Below are positions 1 to 12,840 of a stretch of 64,000 nucleotides of DNA, piece by piece. The stretch covers positions 76,528,974 to 76,592,973 of the forward strand of contig OZ010796.1 of NCBI GenBank assembly GCA_963932465.1. The letters run 5' to 3'. The first letter of the stretch is position 1. Each line of letters opens with the position of its first letter. The notes under the pieces were generated by a model. It was not told the origin of the DNA. It saw nothing but the letters and a program-made list of their open reading frames with translations, and ran no database searches. The position numbers were made by a program, and so were the translations under genes. The DNA is from Maratus speciosus. Taxonomy: Eukaryota; Arthropoda; Arachnida; Araneae; Salticidae.

Positions 1-814
1 GAATGACAGCGAATGGGTTAATTAAATTTAACTCTTCAGTATGCGCTCAGATTTTTACATCATAAGTTAATCTTTTTCACGGGTAAATATTAATATAACT
101 TGAATGTATTATTAGTTGCAGTTATAGAGATTGGCCTTATATTTTTTATCCATGCTTTTTTTTTTTTTTAATTAAGAAATTAAATAAGGATATACCTAAA
201 TTCTTAAAGTTACTCGAAATACTTCTATCATATATACACAGTCAAGACAAGATTCCAAGGACTGGTAAAAAGCTCCATTTTAGACAGGCTTCCATGTAAA
301 GAAGTGTAATTAATTATACTTCTAAGATACACTACCTCAATAAGATCTATTGTTCGTTTCGCAGGGATTCTGAAACTCTTCCGTTTGAGACAGGATTCCG
401 TTATAGAAAGATTCCGCTTTCACAGGTTTCACTATGCTTCACTAAAGAAGGGTGAAAATCCCCTTTTCAGACAGGTTTTCAGCAAATTTAATTGTATCGC
501 AATTCATATTAAGACCATGTAACGCTTACGTTAAAGACAGGATTCTGTTATAGACAATTACTATTTTGACAAGTTTTATTCTATTCATATGGTATAAATA
601 AGTATATTTATATAAATACACAAAACTTTTAAAAATGGAACCTGCCTATAACGGAGTTCTGTCTTAAACATAAATGTTCCATAGTGCTACGGAAAAGAAT
701 ACTTTACAAATACACCAAATAACACGGAAACTTGTGTAAAACGGAATTTTTCACCAATATTTACAATTTCATCTTGACAGGTTTTACTATATATATAACA
801 TGAAGGGAAAATTC

Positions 815-855
815 TGGACCCCCCCCCCTGAAACGAAATCCTGGCTACGCCACTG
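815..855. mobile_element. right terminus of a hAT-type element
   Basis: A C-run is followed by CTGGCTACGCCACTG, which closely matches the right end of the element at 7916-19062 (TAGCTACGCCACTG). The partner left end is not in the window, so this is either a truncated copy or the end of an element that starts before base 1. The preceding 350-790 stretch holds diverged phrases such as GACAGGATTCCGTTATAGA that recur near 21620, 28740, 49440 and 63170, and look like remnants of pogo/Tigger-like elements. Confidence 0.4.
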
Positions 856-1929
856 CATGTCGTCCCGGTTTTTTTAAGCCATTAAAGATGAAAAATGCCG
901 TGTGGCCACAAAAAAGCGCCGGCTGACTAGAACAAAGAGAGCGCGAGTAGAATAATTTTCTTCTATCTGGATCTTTATTTAGCATATAATCAAATGGGGG
1001 AAGCCAGGACATCTACACTTGACATATATATATACATGTATAATATTCTTTTGAATGAATAACATATAGATATCAAGAAAAGCCAAATATGTTTTCTAAA
1101 TTTCCAAATTTCTTCATTGTGATATATTTATAAAATTTCTTAATTTAAAATGAAATTTTACGTAAAAGTGATTCACTATACATTATTATTTTGAGATTTT
1201 ATGTTATTTTTTTTTTGTATTTTCATTTTAATTTTTTATTTGTCATATTAAAACATGTAGGCTGCTTTAATTCTAAGTATATAAGTCAAATAAATAACAA
1301 AGAAATATTTGAAATACAGAATTAATTTTAAATACGAAAAGAATATTTTATGACAATAGAAATTTTAAAATTTTGATTTATGTTTATTGTGCTCGTAGTT
1401 TTTGAATGTAATAAGCATATAAAAGTCTTAAATATATTAAAAAGGATTTGTAATTGTTGCAAACCACTTCACCGTCGACAGGTATGGGGGAAAAGTGCTT
1501 TTATCCCCGGGTTATCTCGGGGCAAACGGTGAAGGGGTTCAAAATTAAAAATATTTTTAAACTTGTCATTCGACACCGGTAGAAATAGCGGTAATATTTT
1601 TGTTACATGTAAAAAGATTAATGCAAACTTTTAAATAGTTTTTCAAAAAATAGTAAATTAAAATAACTATTAAAATAAAATAGAAAGTTCTAGTCTGTTC
1701 CGGTGCAGAATTTAAAAAATAATGTGTCTTTATCACAATTCCATGTTAAGAACCCCCTTTTTAAAAAATATGTAAAATGCAATACATTTAAAATTGATGC
1801 GTCGTTAAATAATAGGATAAAATAAAGATTTGTAAAAATATTTGCAGATTTTTTCATTATTAATCACATAGTGTGCAAATTATATACAATTGAATATGTG
1901 CATTTTGGCATGGGCATTTGCATATGAAA
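856..1929. other. AT-rich stretch without recognised gene
   Basis: Low-complexity AT-rich DNA. A GC-richer patch at about 1466-1536 can pair loosely with itself (CACTTCACCGT against ACGGTGAAGGGG) and may be a small foldback remnant. Nothing else supported. Confidence 0.5.
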
Positions 1930-2745
1930 ATTAAAGCTCGACTTATAAATATTTTTAAATTGTCTGGACTTTATATTTATGATAGACTAAAATATGAGGA
2001 GCTTCTATAAAGAATTCACCGAACTCTCCCTTCCCCCACTCCTGAAAACGATTACTTCTACCATATAAAATTTGCATGGGGTGCTACAATTTGATTGCGA
2101 GTTATAAGTGTTTGCGGTTTTCGGGCCCTTATATTCGGTTATACTAAAATTTCAAGGGTTCAGTTAAAAAATCTTATAATGTACCTCCTTTTTTGAAGAT
2201 TGCGTTTACCGTACAAAATATGAGTGTGATTACGATAATTACAGAGAGAGTTATAAATGTTTTAATTTATCAGGACCTTATACTTAAGATACACTAAAAT
2301 TTATAAAAAGTCAACAGAGCCCCCCCCCCTGCCTTATAAAACGATTATGATTATCATAGGAAATTTGTGTGGGCTGCGACAATTTTGATCTGTGTTATAA
2401 GTGTTTGCGTTTTCGAGTCCTTATATTCTAGTTATACTAAAATTTAGGGAGTTCAGTTAAAAAATTTGATAATGTCCCTCCTTTTATAAAGATTACGTTT
2501 ACCATACAAAATATGAGTGTTTTGCGATAATTATAGATCGAGTTATAAATGTCTTAATTTATCAGACCCTTATACTTATGATACACTAAAATATAGAAAA
2601 TGTCAATCTCCCCCCCCCCCCCCTTGTTTTTTAAAATGATTACCATACGAAATTTGTGTGTGTTTACTAAAATTTTAAGACCTTTATTTAAAAAACTCTA
2701 CAATGTCTCCTATAAAATTGTCACCTATTTAAAGTGCACAAAATT
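1930..2745. repeat. tandem repeat, unit about 147 bp (pairs of about 293 bp)
   Basis: The phrase GTTATAAGTGTTTGCG recurs at about 2101 and 2395, and related half-units (GAGTTATAAATGT...TTATCAGGACC...ATACACTAAAAT) lie between. The larger period is about 293 bp and each unit is made of two diverged halves. C-runs at 2321 and 2610 lie at equivalent positions in the units. No coding function seen. Confidence 0.75.
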
Positions 2746-2765
2746 TCAGCTTGCTGGAGAAGAAA

Positions 2766-3150
2766 CCGAAATATCTCGGGACCGAAATGTCTTGGGACTG
2801 AATTGTCTCGGGACCGAAATGTCTTGGGACCGAAATGTCTCGGGACCGAAATGTCTTGGGACCGAAATGTCTCGGGACCAAAATGTCTTGGGACCGAATT
2901 GTCTCGGGACCGAAATGTCTTGGGGCCGAAATGTCTCGGGACCGAAATGTCTTGGGACCGAATTGTCTCGGGACCGAAATGTCTTGGGACCGAATTGTCT
3001 CGGGATCGAAATGTCTCAGGACCGAATTGTCTCGGGACCGAAATGTCTTGGGACCGAAATGTCTCGGGACCGAAATGTCTCGGGACCGAAATGTCTTGGG
3101 ACCGAAACGGCGGGACCGAAATGGCGGGACCGAAGTGTCGGGACCGAAAC
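2766..3150. repeat. 16-bp minisatellite, about 20 full copies
   Basis: Unit YGGGACCGAAATGTCT, where the first base alternates between C and T in most neighbouring copies, giving a 32-bp higher-order unit. About 20 full units run from 2777 to 3096, followed by a degenerate tail of shorter units (3097-3150). Sixteen is not a multiple of three, so the unit reads through three frames in turn without a stop. This explains the long overlapping open frames on both strands, which are not genes. Confidence 0.95.
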
Positions 3151-5446
3151 GTCCTGCTTCCCCATTTTACACATATAAACAAATGGTATTTGTGTCATCG
3201 ATATACGATGTGTGTAAATTTACACATTTATTGTGCTGTGACACACAATCATAAATCATATTCATGAAAATTTGAAGCGCGCAGAAATATATTTAAGGCC
3301 TTCACTATTGTTTTATACATTTTTATGGCAAGAGAAAAATTACCTTATAATTTATAGTCAGTTAAATATGTTAAAATATCCTTAAATATCATTTGCTCAG
3401 TCAAAGTTTTTTTTTACATGCAATCATATTTACATTACAATCGTATGAGTATTTTTCAATCTTCAATAGTTATCAAAATTAATTATGCATTACATATTTT
3501 TACATTTCAAAAAGATAAAAAGTTTTTATACAAAAAAGTTAATTCCTTGCAGAATATCCAACTTTTTATCTGTAGATATTGAAATATATTTATTACATAA
3601 GCTACTACAGATTCTATTAATTGTTATGTTATATTAGAATATATATATCTTCGGCTTGCGAAAAAAAAAAATGTTAAAATTATAATTATAAAGAAAAATT
3701 ATAATTCATAAAGTTAGTACTCGAAGTAAAGCCTGTATGACTGCGAAATAAATATTTCATGGAAATTTATTAGAAAAATAACTTAAAAAGATAATAATGA
3801 TAAAAATGATGAATAATGATAAAAAATAATGAATAATAAAAAGTAAAATATTATTATGTCTCTCGAATATTTCGAATAAACAGAAATATATAGATAGCTG
3901 CCTCAACTTTCCGTATTTTTAAAATCAAATAAATTTCCTTTGAGCCAGAATGTTTAGTTAATAAATTAAATCAAATAAAAACAAAGAAATAAAACAGACA
4001 CACATTATTAAATACTTTTGCCTTTTTTTCTGTTTTCATATAGGATTAATCTATTAAATGGTTACCAGTTATTTAAACATGAGAATTATATGATCTGCTA
4101 TATTGGAGATCAATAAAACAAATATTTATATATATTAAGAAAGTACAAATGACACGCATTAAAGGCTCTGTCAGTCAATATTTGAAAATTGTTACAAATT
4201 TCATTGGAAATTGACAAATTAAAGGTTAATTTATTTTGAAAAATTCTTGAACGATTTCGGTTTGTGCAAGAGCAAACTTTAATAATTTGAAAGGAAAACG
4301 TTGAACGGTAAAATAATAAATATAGCTTAACAAGGAAGGTCCTTTGTAGAAATATTCCAAAAATATGTCAAATTATACATATATATAAAAGATCAATCAG
4401 TAAAACCTATCCGAAAACTTTAATATCTATTGAAGCGGTCCAAAACACAAAATATTACTTCTATATTATTTATAAATATTTTTTATTCACTTTTTTGTTG
4501 AAATGTCAAGTAATAAATATGTACTTCTTTTCAAATATGCTTTCTTAAATTAAATAAATAAAAAATAGATGGAGTTTAATTTTTTAAAGTAAATTTTGAT
4601 TTAAAAAGATGAATTTTAGTTTCAAAACTTTAAATATTACTCATGTTAAAACACTGATATATTCTATGAAGAATATAATATTATTTTTGCATGTTCTGTA
4701 TTTTATCTATAATAATCTGTTTTTTTTTTTTTTTTTGTTAAATACTACAGAAAAAAATAGTTTTTAAATCGTCTTTGGAATTTACAAAAATAAATATTTT
4801 TGAAAATTAGTAACTTTAAAAAAATGTTTTTTTTTTTTAAATATATATGTTTTACTTACAAGATTCATTGAAAATTTGGCGTCGGAATAACAAATCCCAA
4901 ATAATAATAATAATAACAAATCTCAAAGACAGTTTAAAAATTTAAAGAATATATAACTGAAAATCACGATGAAAAGTTTCATGACTTTATCTTTTGTAGC
5001 CTCAAATTTTCATTGTATTATATACTAATGAAAATTAATTTGTAACTATGTAAGGAAAATTTATGTTGTCGAGCGAAGAAAATGAGGAATTAAAAAAAAA
5101 AAAAAAACATTTAAGGCGATTCTATAAAAGATATTTTTTCCCTGCTCAACAATGGAAAACTTTCGGACATATTTTCTAACCCAGTTTTAAACGTAAACGC
5201 ATGACAATTGCAGACGTGATTATTGAAGTGATGTAAATGTTTTTTCTATTCTTCGATAAACGAATTAAACCTTAAGGGCGGTTGCTGTCTCACGACGGTA
5301 ATTCTTTTTACCCCGCTCGCGCTGTCACGCCCGGAAATTCAGTTCAAAACGCCAACTTTGACAACATCTTCCAAAAGGATTTCTGACTTTACCGAAAACA
5401 AGAAAAGACTGTTCAATTACATAGTTTAGGAATAAGGGCATCTGTT
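3151..5446. other. AT-rich stretch without recognised gene
   Basis: Contains short tracts such as T14-T15 at about 4720, A-runs near 3660 and 5093, and an ATAATGATAAAAATG low-complexity stretch near 3790-3850. A GC-richer patch at 5275-5350 (TTGCTGTCTCACGACGG ... GAAATTCAGTTCAAAACGCC) has a diverged relative at 40887-40945, so it is probably an old interspersed repeat. No coding region supported. Confidence 0.5.
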
Positions 5447-5876
5447 CAGGGCCAGAACTAGAGGAGTGCAGAGGAAGCATGTGCCCCGGGCGCTAGAACG
5501 AAAGAAAAATGAAGGCGCCAAATGAAGATTTTGTTTGTCGTTTCATACAAAAATGTATGTATATATGAAATACAAAGGAACTCGCAAGCTAATGTTAAAC
5601 TTAAGGGAGCGGTCTGTTCAAATTTGTGAAGGTAACTTTATATATCTACCCTATATATATAAAATCCTAATGAATCGAATTGAAACGAATTTATGTAACG
5701 ATTCTATTTCTTGCTAGCATTTTAATTACTATAAAATAATTTTTATTTTTTAAGGACTTTTTTTCTCTTTTTTTTCCATTGGGTACCTACGGTCTATAAC
5801 TGTTATTGTGCGTGAGGAGTGGGGGGGGAGGGTTGCCAAAAAAATCCATGAGCAAAAAAAGCTAGTTTCGGCCCTG
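5447..5876. mobile_element. hAT-type non-autonomous element, GGCGCC family
   Basis: Begins CAGGGCCAGAACTAG and ends CTAGTTTCGGCCCTG, an imperfect terminal inverted repeat. The flanking octamers are CATCTGTT on the left and CACCTTTT on the right, 6 of 8 matching, as expected for an aged hAT target duplication. It shares ends and internal text (GGCGCCAAATGAAGATTTTG) with copies near 20250-20990 and 28978-29419. No transposase is present. Confidence 0.75.
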
Positions 5877-6002
5877 CACCTTTTAGTTTCGTATGTTTAC
5901 CAACAAAAAGGTATTAAAAACTGTGTTAAAAATACACAGATTAGATCTGAGAACAACCTTAAAAAAACATTTTTGTATAATATTAGCGATAATAACAGGT
6001 TT

Positions 6003-6494
6003 TTTTTTTTTTTTTTTTTATAATAAGATCAATAATAAAACATTACCAGTTTAACCGAAGTTACTTTTGTGCATCTTTAATAAAATAATGAGGTAATCTT
6101 GGATTGTACTTAATATCGTTTCATATTTTTGCTTCACGCGCTAGTTCAAATAAAATGGTATTTTGTGTCAGTGTGAAACAGTGTTCACAGATTTTACTCC
6201 CCCCCCCCCTCCTAACCCACGCACACACATAAATCACAAAACAAAATTTCTCTAGATTTGTTTAGATTCTCAAATTATTGACCCGATGCATTTTGAATGG
6301 TTGATACTGCCACTGTAGCACGTGACAAAACAAGAGGACTAGGTTTTTTTTTTTTTTTTTTTTTTTTTTAAGAAGAATACTTTTATTTTTGCAGTTATTT
6401 CTTAAAATAAATTTTAAAAAGAGTTTTATGAATTTGAAATATTAATACGTAAAACATTTAATCATCTGAAAAGCATAAATTTTATTATTATGTA
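6003..6494. other. AT-rich spacer with homopolymers
   Basis: Long T runs at about 6001-6020 and 6343-6369, a C-run near 6199. No gene or clear element boundary. Confidence 0.4.
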
Positions 6495-6766
6495 CCGTCA
6501 ACCGGGGGGCGACTTTGTCTCATATTTTGCCTCTTGTTGTCCGTAAAGATTAAAAAATTATTGAAATTTTTATTTAAACACGTTCTAATTCTTTTTTTTT
6601 CTACTTTAAAGATATCAATTGTAAATTTTTTAATTTACATTTACTATTTTTAAAGAATAGCTTAAAAAATACATTGTTTAAAATGTGGGAGAAAGTTACC
6701 TCTGGCTTGGGGTGATTTTTTTCTCATAACTAAAAAATCATAAATCAAAGTCATCCCGGTTGACGG
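6495..6766. mobile_element. TA-flanked MITE, mariner-like
   Basis: Terminal inverted repeats CCGTCAACCGGGG...CCCGGTTGACGG, each bordered outside by TA (6493-6494 and 6767-6768), the usual Tc1/mariner target duplication. Subterminal GACTTTG and CAAAGTC extend the symmetry. Only 272 bp, no coding capacity. Confidence 0.8.
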
Positions 6767-6768
6767 TA

Positions 6769-6853
6769 GTTTAAAAAACTAAGTTGGTAATGACGATAAT
6801 ATATCAAATTATTTTATACAGCTCTATAACATAACATTAAATGTTACAGGCAC

Positions 6854-6904
<51 letters not shown>

Positions 6905-7915
6905 GGGGAATATGTCATTGCGCGCTTCAATAATATACATCAATTCCACAATATTAGAAATAATATAGCATCACAAAAGCGCACTTTAAATAATAAGAAT
7001 TATTCGGTTGAATTTTTTGTGTGTCCTATTTGTAGATCTTACTAAGTAATTTTAGTTAAAACGATGGATCCACTACGTTAATTGAAAGTAAATATTAATT
7101 AAGGCTATTCTCGAATCCAAACTGTCTACTTCCTGACATATTTACGTTTCTGAAGTTTCAGAATAGCCTTCACCTTCAGCTTGTACTCAACATTGAATGT
7201 ACACTTTCTAACTCATTCACGGAATAATTGTTACTGATACTAATATAAAAAGAACATTGCAGTATATCAGTAGTACTATCAGTATTGCAGTATCAGGTAC
7301 TATGAAATATAATATATATTTTTTTTATCTCCGATTTTTTTTTTTTTATAAAATAGCATCAAGTTGGACTTTTGATTTCCGAACTCGAAGGGTGACAGTT
7401 ACGAGATTGATCCATATAGTAATCTGCTTTAAATCAAGCTGCTTCGAATTAAGAAAAACGTTAAGAAAAGGAAGAACTATACTAGATTCTTAAGCACCTG
7501 AATGCTAACATCTCTAATTTTCAGGAAAATGGGAATAGAAATTGGTTTATGAATATGACAAAAATAATCACATTTTTGTTTTTTTTCTGAAAAAGTTATT
7601 AATTTACTAAAACAAAAAATTCTGTATATCCTTACCTTCTGTTCCATTTTCATCCTTCTTAAGCCATACTGACATGAATTTAGAAGCATGACGTGCTTCG
7701 TCACATCTTTTTTTTATTAAGTTTTCGATAAAAATTTCCTGCTTTTTTATCGCGTTTGTTTTTGCGTGGATTATTCATTTCTCAGTTTAAAAAATAATAG
7801 TAACAACATTTAGCAACAAGCACATTCCCACAAATGACCAGATCAGACCAAACCAAGTGTGTGTAGGAGTGTGGGGAGGGGCTAGATATAGACGCTCCTA
7901 TTATCTCACTTTACA
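6769..7915. other. AT-rich spacer
   Basis: Contains an unusually long T tract at about 6857-6902 and T-rich DNA elsewhere. No supported gene. Confidence 0.4.
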
Positions 7916-8659
7916 CAGGGACGTAGCTACAGGGGGGGTGTGGGGGGGTGCGACACCCCCCCACTTCGGTAAACTCATATACATTCGGTAATTTCACTTT
8001 CGTTCAAAAACTGTATCATTTGGCTCTATTTTTTTTAGTTATTTTTTTTTTTTAAGAATTTTTAAGAACATATTACAAAACAGAAAACAATGTCAAAAAA
8101 TATTTAAAATTATTAAATATTTCCTGATTAGAAACTAACCTTTCTCTTTGCTTTATGTCATTTTTTTTTCGCTCGGAGTCGATTGCAATTTCACTTTTTA
8201 GCTATTCCATGTATGTAAGAAGGGGAGGGAGGAGGGGGGTATCCATGATACAGTATCCCTTAGAAGATTAAATATACCTTCTTCCTATTTTTATGCAGTA
8301 TCCCTGTAGAGAATATCTTCACTTTATTCAAGAAAGGAATCTGGAGAAAACGCATTTACCCTGAGGGTAAATGCGTGCACCCCTTGACCAATGCAAATGA
8401 AATTAGAAGGCCAGACTTCTTGTTCGTTAAAATTCGTTTTGCTGGACTCTGAAAACTATGGGGGCGGGGGGGGGGGGATATTTCTCGGTTTTTTTAGGGG
8501 ACAGGATGTCGCCAGATCTTTACTGTTGTATTGTCTATTTTTCAAAGCCAAAAATAAGAGAAAACCGGGAATTTTTCAAAGCCAAAAATAAGAGAAAATC
8601 GGGAATTTTTTCTTATCAAATAAAATTAAAACGGTGTAATAAAATTACATCAGCTACTA

Positions 8660-9215
8660 AGGATGTACCGAACAGTGATTTTGACCGAATACCGAGTATT
8701 CGGCTAGCCGAGCAGTAACTATTCGACCAAATACCAAATATTCGGCTGGTCGAATATTTTAAAATTTTATTAATTAAAAAAGTTTCATATTTCATGGCTT
8801 CTTCTGGGGAATTAAACCAAGTGAATATATTTTTTTTAATTCTAAAACAAACAACTTTGCAAAAATAACTTTTCTACCGAATATTCGGCCTACAGGCGAA
8901 CCGTATACCGAATATTCGGCTAGCCGAATTAACTGTTTGGCCGAATGCCGAATATTCGGCCAGCCGAGTAGTAACTATTCGGCCAAATATCAAGTACTCG
9001 GCTGGTCGAATACTTTTATATTTCAAAGATTAGAGGCATTAAAATGTTAAATTTTAAAATAATTTACATAATATTTAAAGCAGAAACTTACATATTGATA
9101 AACAAGAACTTTTCACAAGTAAATGTTATACATGAAAAAAATCTGGTTTGGGGTATTTAAGAAGAGAATTTTAAAATTTTATTAATTAAAAAAGTTTGAT
9201 ATTTCATAGCTTCTT
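8660..9215. repeat. ATTCGGC palindromic cluster with a partial duplication
   Basis: Many copies of CCGAATATTCGGC and variants (TACCGAATATTCGGCTAGCC, TTCGGCTGGTCGAATA) lie at 8665-8755 and 8876-9015. A following sentence, TTTTATTAATTAAAAAAGTT, appears at about 8764 and again at about 9177, so the cluster is partly duplicated with a period near 413 bp. Such palindromes are common in the subterminal regions of DNA transposons. No clear outer ends found. Confidence 0.55.
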
Positions 9216-9780
9216 CTGATGTTCTGATGAATTGTTCTGATGAATCCAAGTGAATATATATTTTTTAAATTCTAAAACAAAAAACTCAGCAAAAATAACT
9301 TTTCTACTGTCTTTGATTTAGCAAGGATGTTTTTAAATGCATCTTAGATCAGTGTTTCGAATGGGCGATTATTTTCAGAGATTGTAAACATACACACTGT
9401 TCCTAAAAAAATTGTAACAAACTTTCAACAGAGATAATGTGGTTAAGACAAAAAAATTTTGAACAAGAAACAACACCTCACTCCATTTATTCCATCAAAA
9501 TTACAATACATTCAGTCAAATATTCTGGGTGTGCAACTATAAGCCGGAACTGAATTTTGGCCAGTGACGCAGTATAAATACTATATATTGCATTCTGAAT
9601 AAAGGAATGTCTACCTCATAGTTGTTTAAATATGAAAAGTGGCAATTTCCAGCACTTCTCATCATGATATTATATTTCACAGAAATCAAAGCAAGTTTGT
9701 TAAAATTCTATTCCGCTTCAACAGTCAAACCTGCCAATATGCTTAATAAACGGTCAAGTGCGAGCATTACTCGCGTACAG
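9016..9780. other. AT-rich stretch without recognised gene
   Basis: Apart from the second copy of the duplication noted above, I see nothing definable. Confidence 0.35.
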
Positions 9781-11674
9781 AGGGTTCCGTAGAATAAATA
9801 CATGAATTTGTAATTGTATTATAAAAAAAAAAGTTGCTAAAAGAATATTAAGACTTTTTAAAAAACTATATAACGTAGGGTTGGGTATAACTGTATATAT
9901 TAGAAAAGTGTAATCGGGTATACCATGAAAGTTCAAAGAGATATATGGAACAATATCAAATATAGCTATTCGTATAACTCTTTTTTTAATATTATCCTAA
10001 TCTGTTTATGATGAACTTAATTCGGTACTGACAATAAAGACAGTGCATAGTTAAACTTCATTTGGCATTTCATGAAACTAAATTCAGCGTATAGTAATAA
10101 CCTTTATTTCTACAGTGTATCTAAAACAAAACCTTTGTTCAAAGTTTAAATTGGGCATTGTGCTAAGCGCGCTTCGAATTGAGGTCTCAAAGTTGCAACG
10201 CCGCTTTGGTCAGTGCCGCGTTTTTCCAGATAGGTATTGAATTAACTTTTAAAGTCACTCGAGGCGTATTGAGAGATACAATCAATGCAAACTATCGCGA
10301 ATCTCACAGTATTTATGCGATTCATTCTAATTAAATATTTCGAGGGCGATGCCCTTAAAAAACGGACACCTAATTTTAATTCCAAAACAGACAAATGGCA
10401 CCAAGAATATTTAATTAAAATTTTTCTTTTATCATGTACGTGAAAATAAGCAAGTTCGCATTTTCTAATAAATTCGTTTATAAATTCTGGTGTCAGTTCA
10501 TTATTTCATAAGTTTGTAAATAGAATTACTCTGTGCCGGAAAGGATTAAGTGGTCGCAGGACTCTTAAAGCTTCAAAATTTAAGAAATTTTAATTTTTTT
10601 AGATGTTAAACTCCTATTTTTTCTGAATATTTTGATATAATTGTTTCCTTGAAATTCCCATTAGAACAGAAGTTTTGGCTTTTAGAATTATACCCGCTCA
10701 ATAGCTGAAGCGGCGTTTCCGAAACTTTAAAGTCATTATTTTCCAAATGGCGTTTTTGGGTATAACGCGCAGGATACCTCAAAAACTTCTGAATATTTTT
10801 TCATGAAATTTTCAAAACATATATTCCATGTTATTCTGTATAAACTGAATCTAAAATTTCCTTTTTATTGTTAAAAAAATTATTTTTTTTAGGTGATTTT
10901 ACTGTTGAAATTTTCAAAATTTTGTACTAGCTAAATGCAGCATTGCATTAAAAATATAAAAATGCTTTAAATACAAATTTATTTAAGTTCAGGGAAATTA
11001 TTACAATCGGAAGTATAAGTAAGCACCAAAATTTTCATTCTAATTGCAATATTTATTTTGTAATCCTGCGCGTAAACTGTTATGCCAATTTTTTGTTCGA
11101 CAAATGTCTAACAGTTTCGAGCCCCCTATAAATACTAATTCTGTATCTTGCAATTTTTTAAATACATCAAACGAAAGAACATACTTATATCTTTCCTTCC
11201 AATTAAAATTGTGTTTTAAAATCATATACATTTTAAGACATTAAATGTTGAAAATGGTCTTTTTTTCATTTTTTCCACTTTTTAAAGTCCCGAGACCCCT
11301 TAAATTAGTATGTTTTTAACAATTTGACGTTTATTGCTTTTGTACTGTTACTGGACATTACATTACACATATATATCATTAAAAGTCGTTAACTAGGCAT
11401 AGACAGGGGTGCAAAAAATGTTTCTACTCCCAACATTTCCCCCAATCCACACGAAAATTTCCCCAAAATTTTACGGTATGTTATAGGTAAGTACTGTATT
11501 ACCGTAGGTATAGAAAATTTATTTTTCAAATATTTCTCAACTTATGTGCGTCTATATACGGCAGGGGTGATTCTGAGTGAAAAAAAATTTCCTAAAATTC
11601 ACAGCAAATTTTCTGAAAGTTTACAGCAGAGTGGGAGAAATCCACTCCCAATACTATGTATTTTTCATAGATCT

Positions 11675-12500
11675 TTTAATGCAATTCGCGTTTTTTCGCG
11701 ATCTTTTGACGAAATTTGCGGTTATTTCTCCTTCCTCTTGACGAAATTCGCAGTTGTTTTGCCATCATTGGATGAAATTCGCGGTTGTTTTGCGATCGTT
11801 TGGCAAAATTTGCGGTTCTTTCGTGATCTTTTGACGAAATTTGCAGATTTTGCGACCTTTTAACGAAATTTGCGATTCTTTCGTGATCTTTTGGCGAAAT
11901 TTGCGATTTTTTCGTGATCTTTTGACGAAATTTGCAGATTTTTTGCGATCTTTTAACGAAATTTGCGGTTATTTCGCCCCTTTTGACGAAATGCGCGGTT
12001 GTTTCGCAATCTTTTGACAAAATTTGCGTTTATTTCGCGATCTTTTGAGTAAATTTACGTTCATTTTGCGATCTTATGACGAAATTTGCGGTTTTTTCGC
12101 TTTTCTTTGACGAAATAGAAGGTTATTCGCCCTGTTTTGACGAAAATCGCGGTTAGTTCGCCATGTTTGAACGAAAATTGCGGTTGTTTTGCGATCTTTT
12201 GACGAAATTTGCGATTGTTTCGTGATCTTTTGACGAAATTTGCGAGTTTTGCGATCTTTTGGCGAAATGTGCATTTATTTTGCGATCTTTTGACAAAATT
12301 TGCGTTCATTTTACGATCTTTTGACGAAGCCTGCGGTTATTTCGCGATCTTTCAAGAAACCTGCAGTTCTTTCGCAATCTTTTGACGAAATATGCGGTTC
12401 TTTCGCGATCTTTTGACAAAATTTGCGTTCTTTAGCGATCTTCTGACGAAATGTGCGGTTATTTTGCGATCTTGTGACGAAATTCGCGTTTTCTCCGTAA
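11675..12500. repeat. minisatellite, unit about 30 bp
   Basis: Repeated phrase GCGATCTTTTGACGAAATTT plus GCGGTT(AT/CT)TTC, roughly 27 copies with substitutions and small length changes. On the minus strand it reads as KDRKK-TANFVKRSQ-like repeats. Those open frames (about 11676-12309, minus) arise from the repeat and are not supported as genes, since the unit contains no stop in some frames and the copies change frame. Confidence 0.9.
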
Positions 12501-12659
12501 TTCTTCGCGAAAATTCGCGGTATTTTTATGTCCGTATTTTAAAATGACCGATTTTTTTTTTTTTTTAAACTGAATGTCTTAAACTTTCGGAAAATTCGGA
12601 ACATAATCACCCCTGATATACGGTACATATTCAGGGATATGTTTAGGAAAATTTTAGGT

Positions 12660-12840
12660 CCTTTAAAGGACCCTTCACAAAGTAATTTATCTTAAAACAG
12701 GACCCTTCACAAAATTTTTTATCCCCAAACAGGACCCTTCACAAAACATTTTATCCCAAAACAGGACTCTTCACAAAATTATTTGTCTCTCAAATAGACC
12801 TTTCACAGAATTTTTTCACCTTCAAATTGAACTTTTCACA
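12660..12840. repeat. short tandem repeat, unit about 32 bp
   Basis: AGGACCCTTCACAAA recurs at about 12667, 12699, 12731 and 12762, then more degenerately to 12840. A similar motif (ACAGACCCTTTCACGAAA) occurs once in the nested element at 33095-33516, so the sequence is probably part of an interspersed family. Confidence 0.75.

Noticed and set aside
2766..3150. CRISPR-like array
   Set aside because: The units are contiguous without spacers and the DNA is eukaryotic.
2600..3267. Overlapping long open frames on both strands
   Set aside because: All are produced by the stop-free 16-bp minisatellite; repetitive peptides with no start context or domain.
11676..12309. Minus-strand frames with KDRKK-FVKRSQ repeats
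   Set aside because: Translation of the 30-bp minisatellite; frames shift between copies and lack domains.
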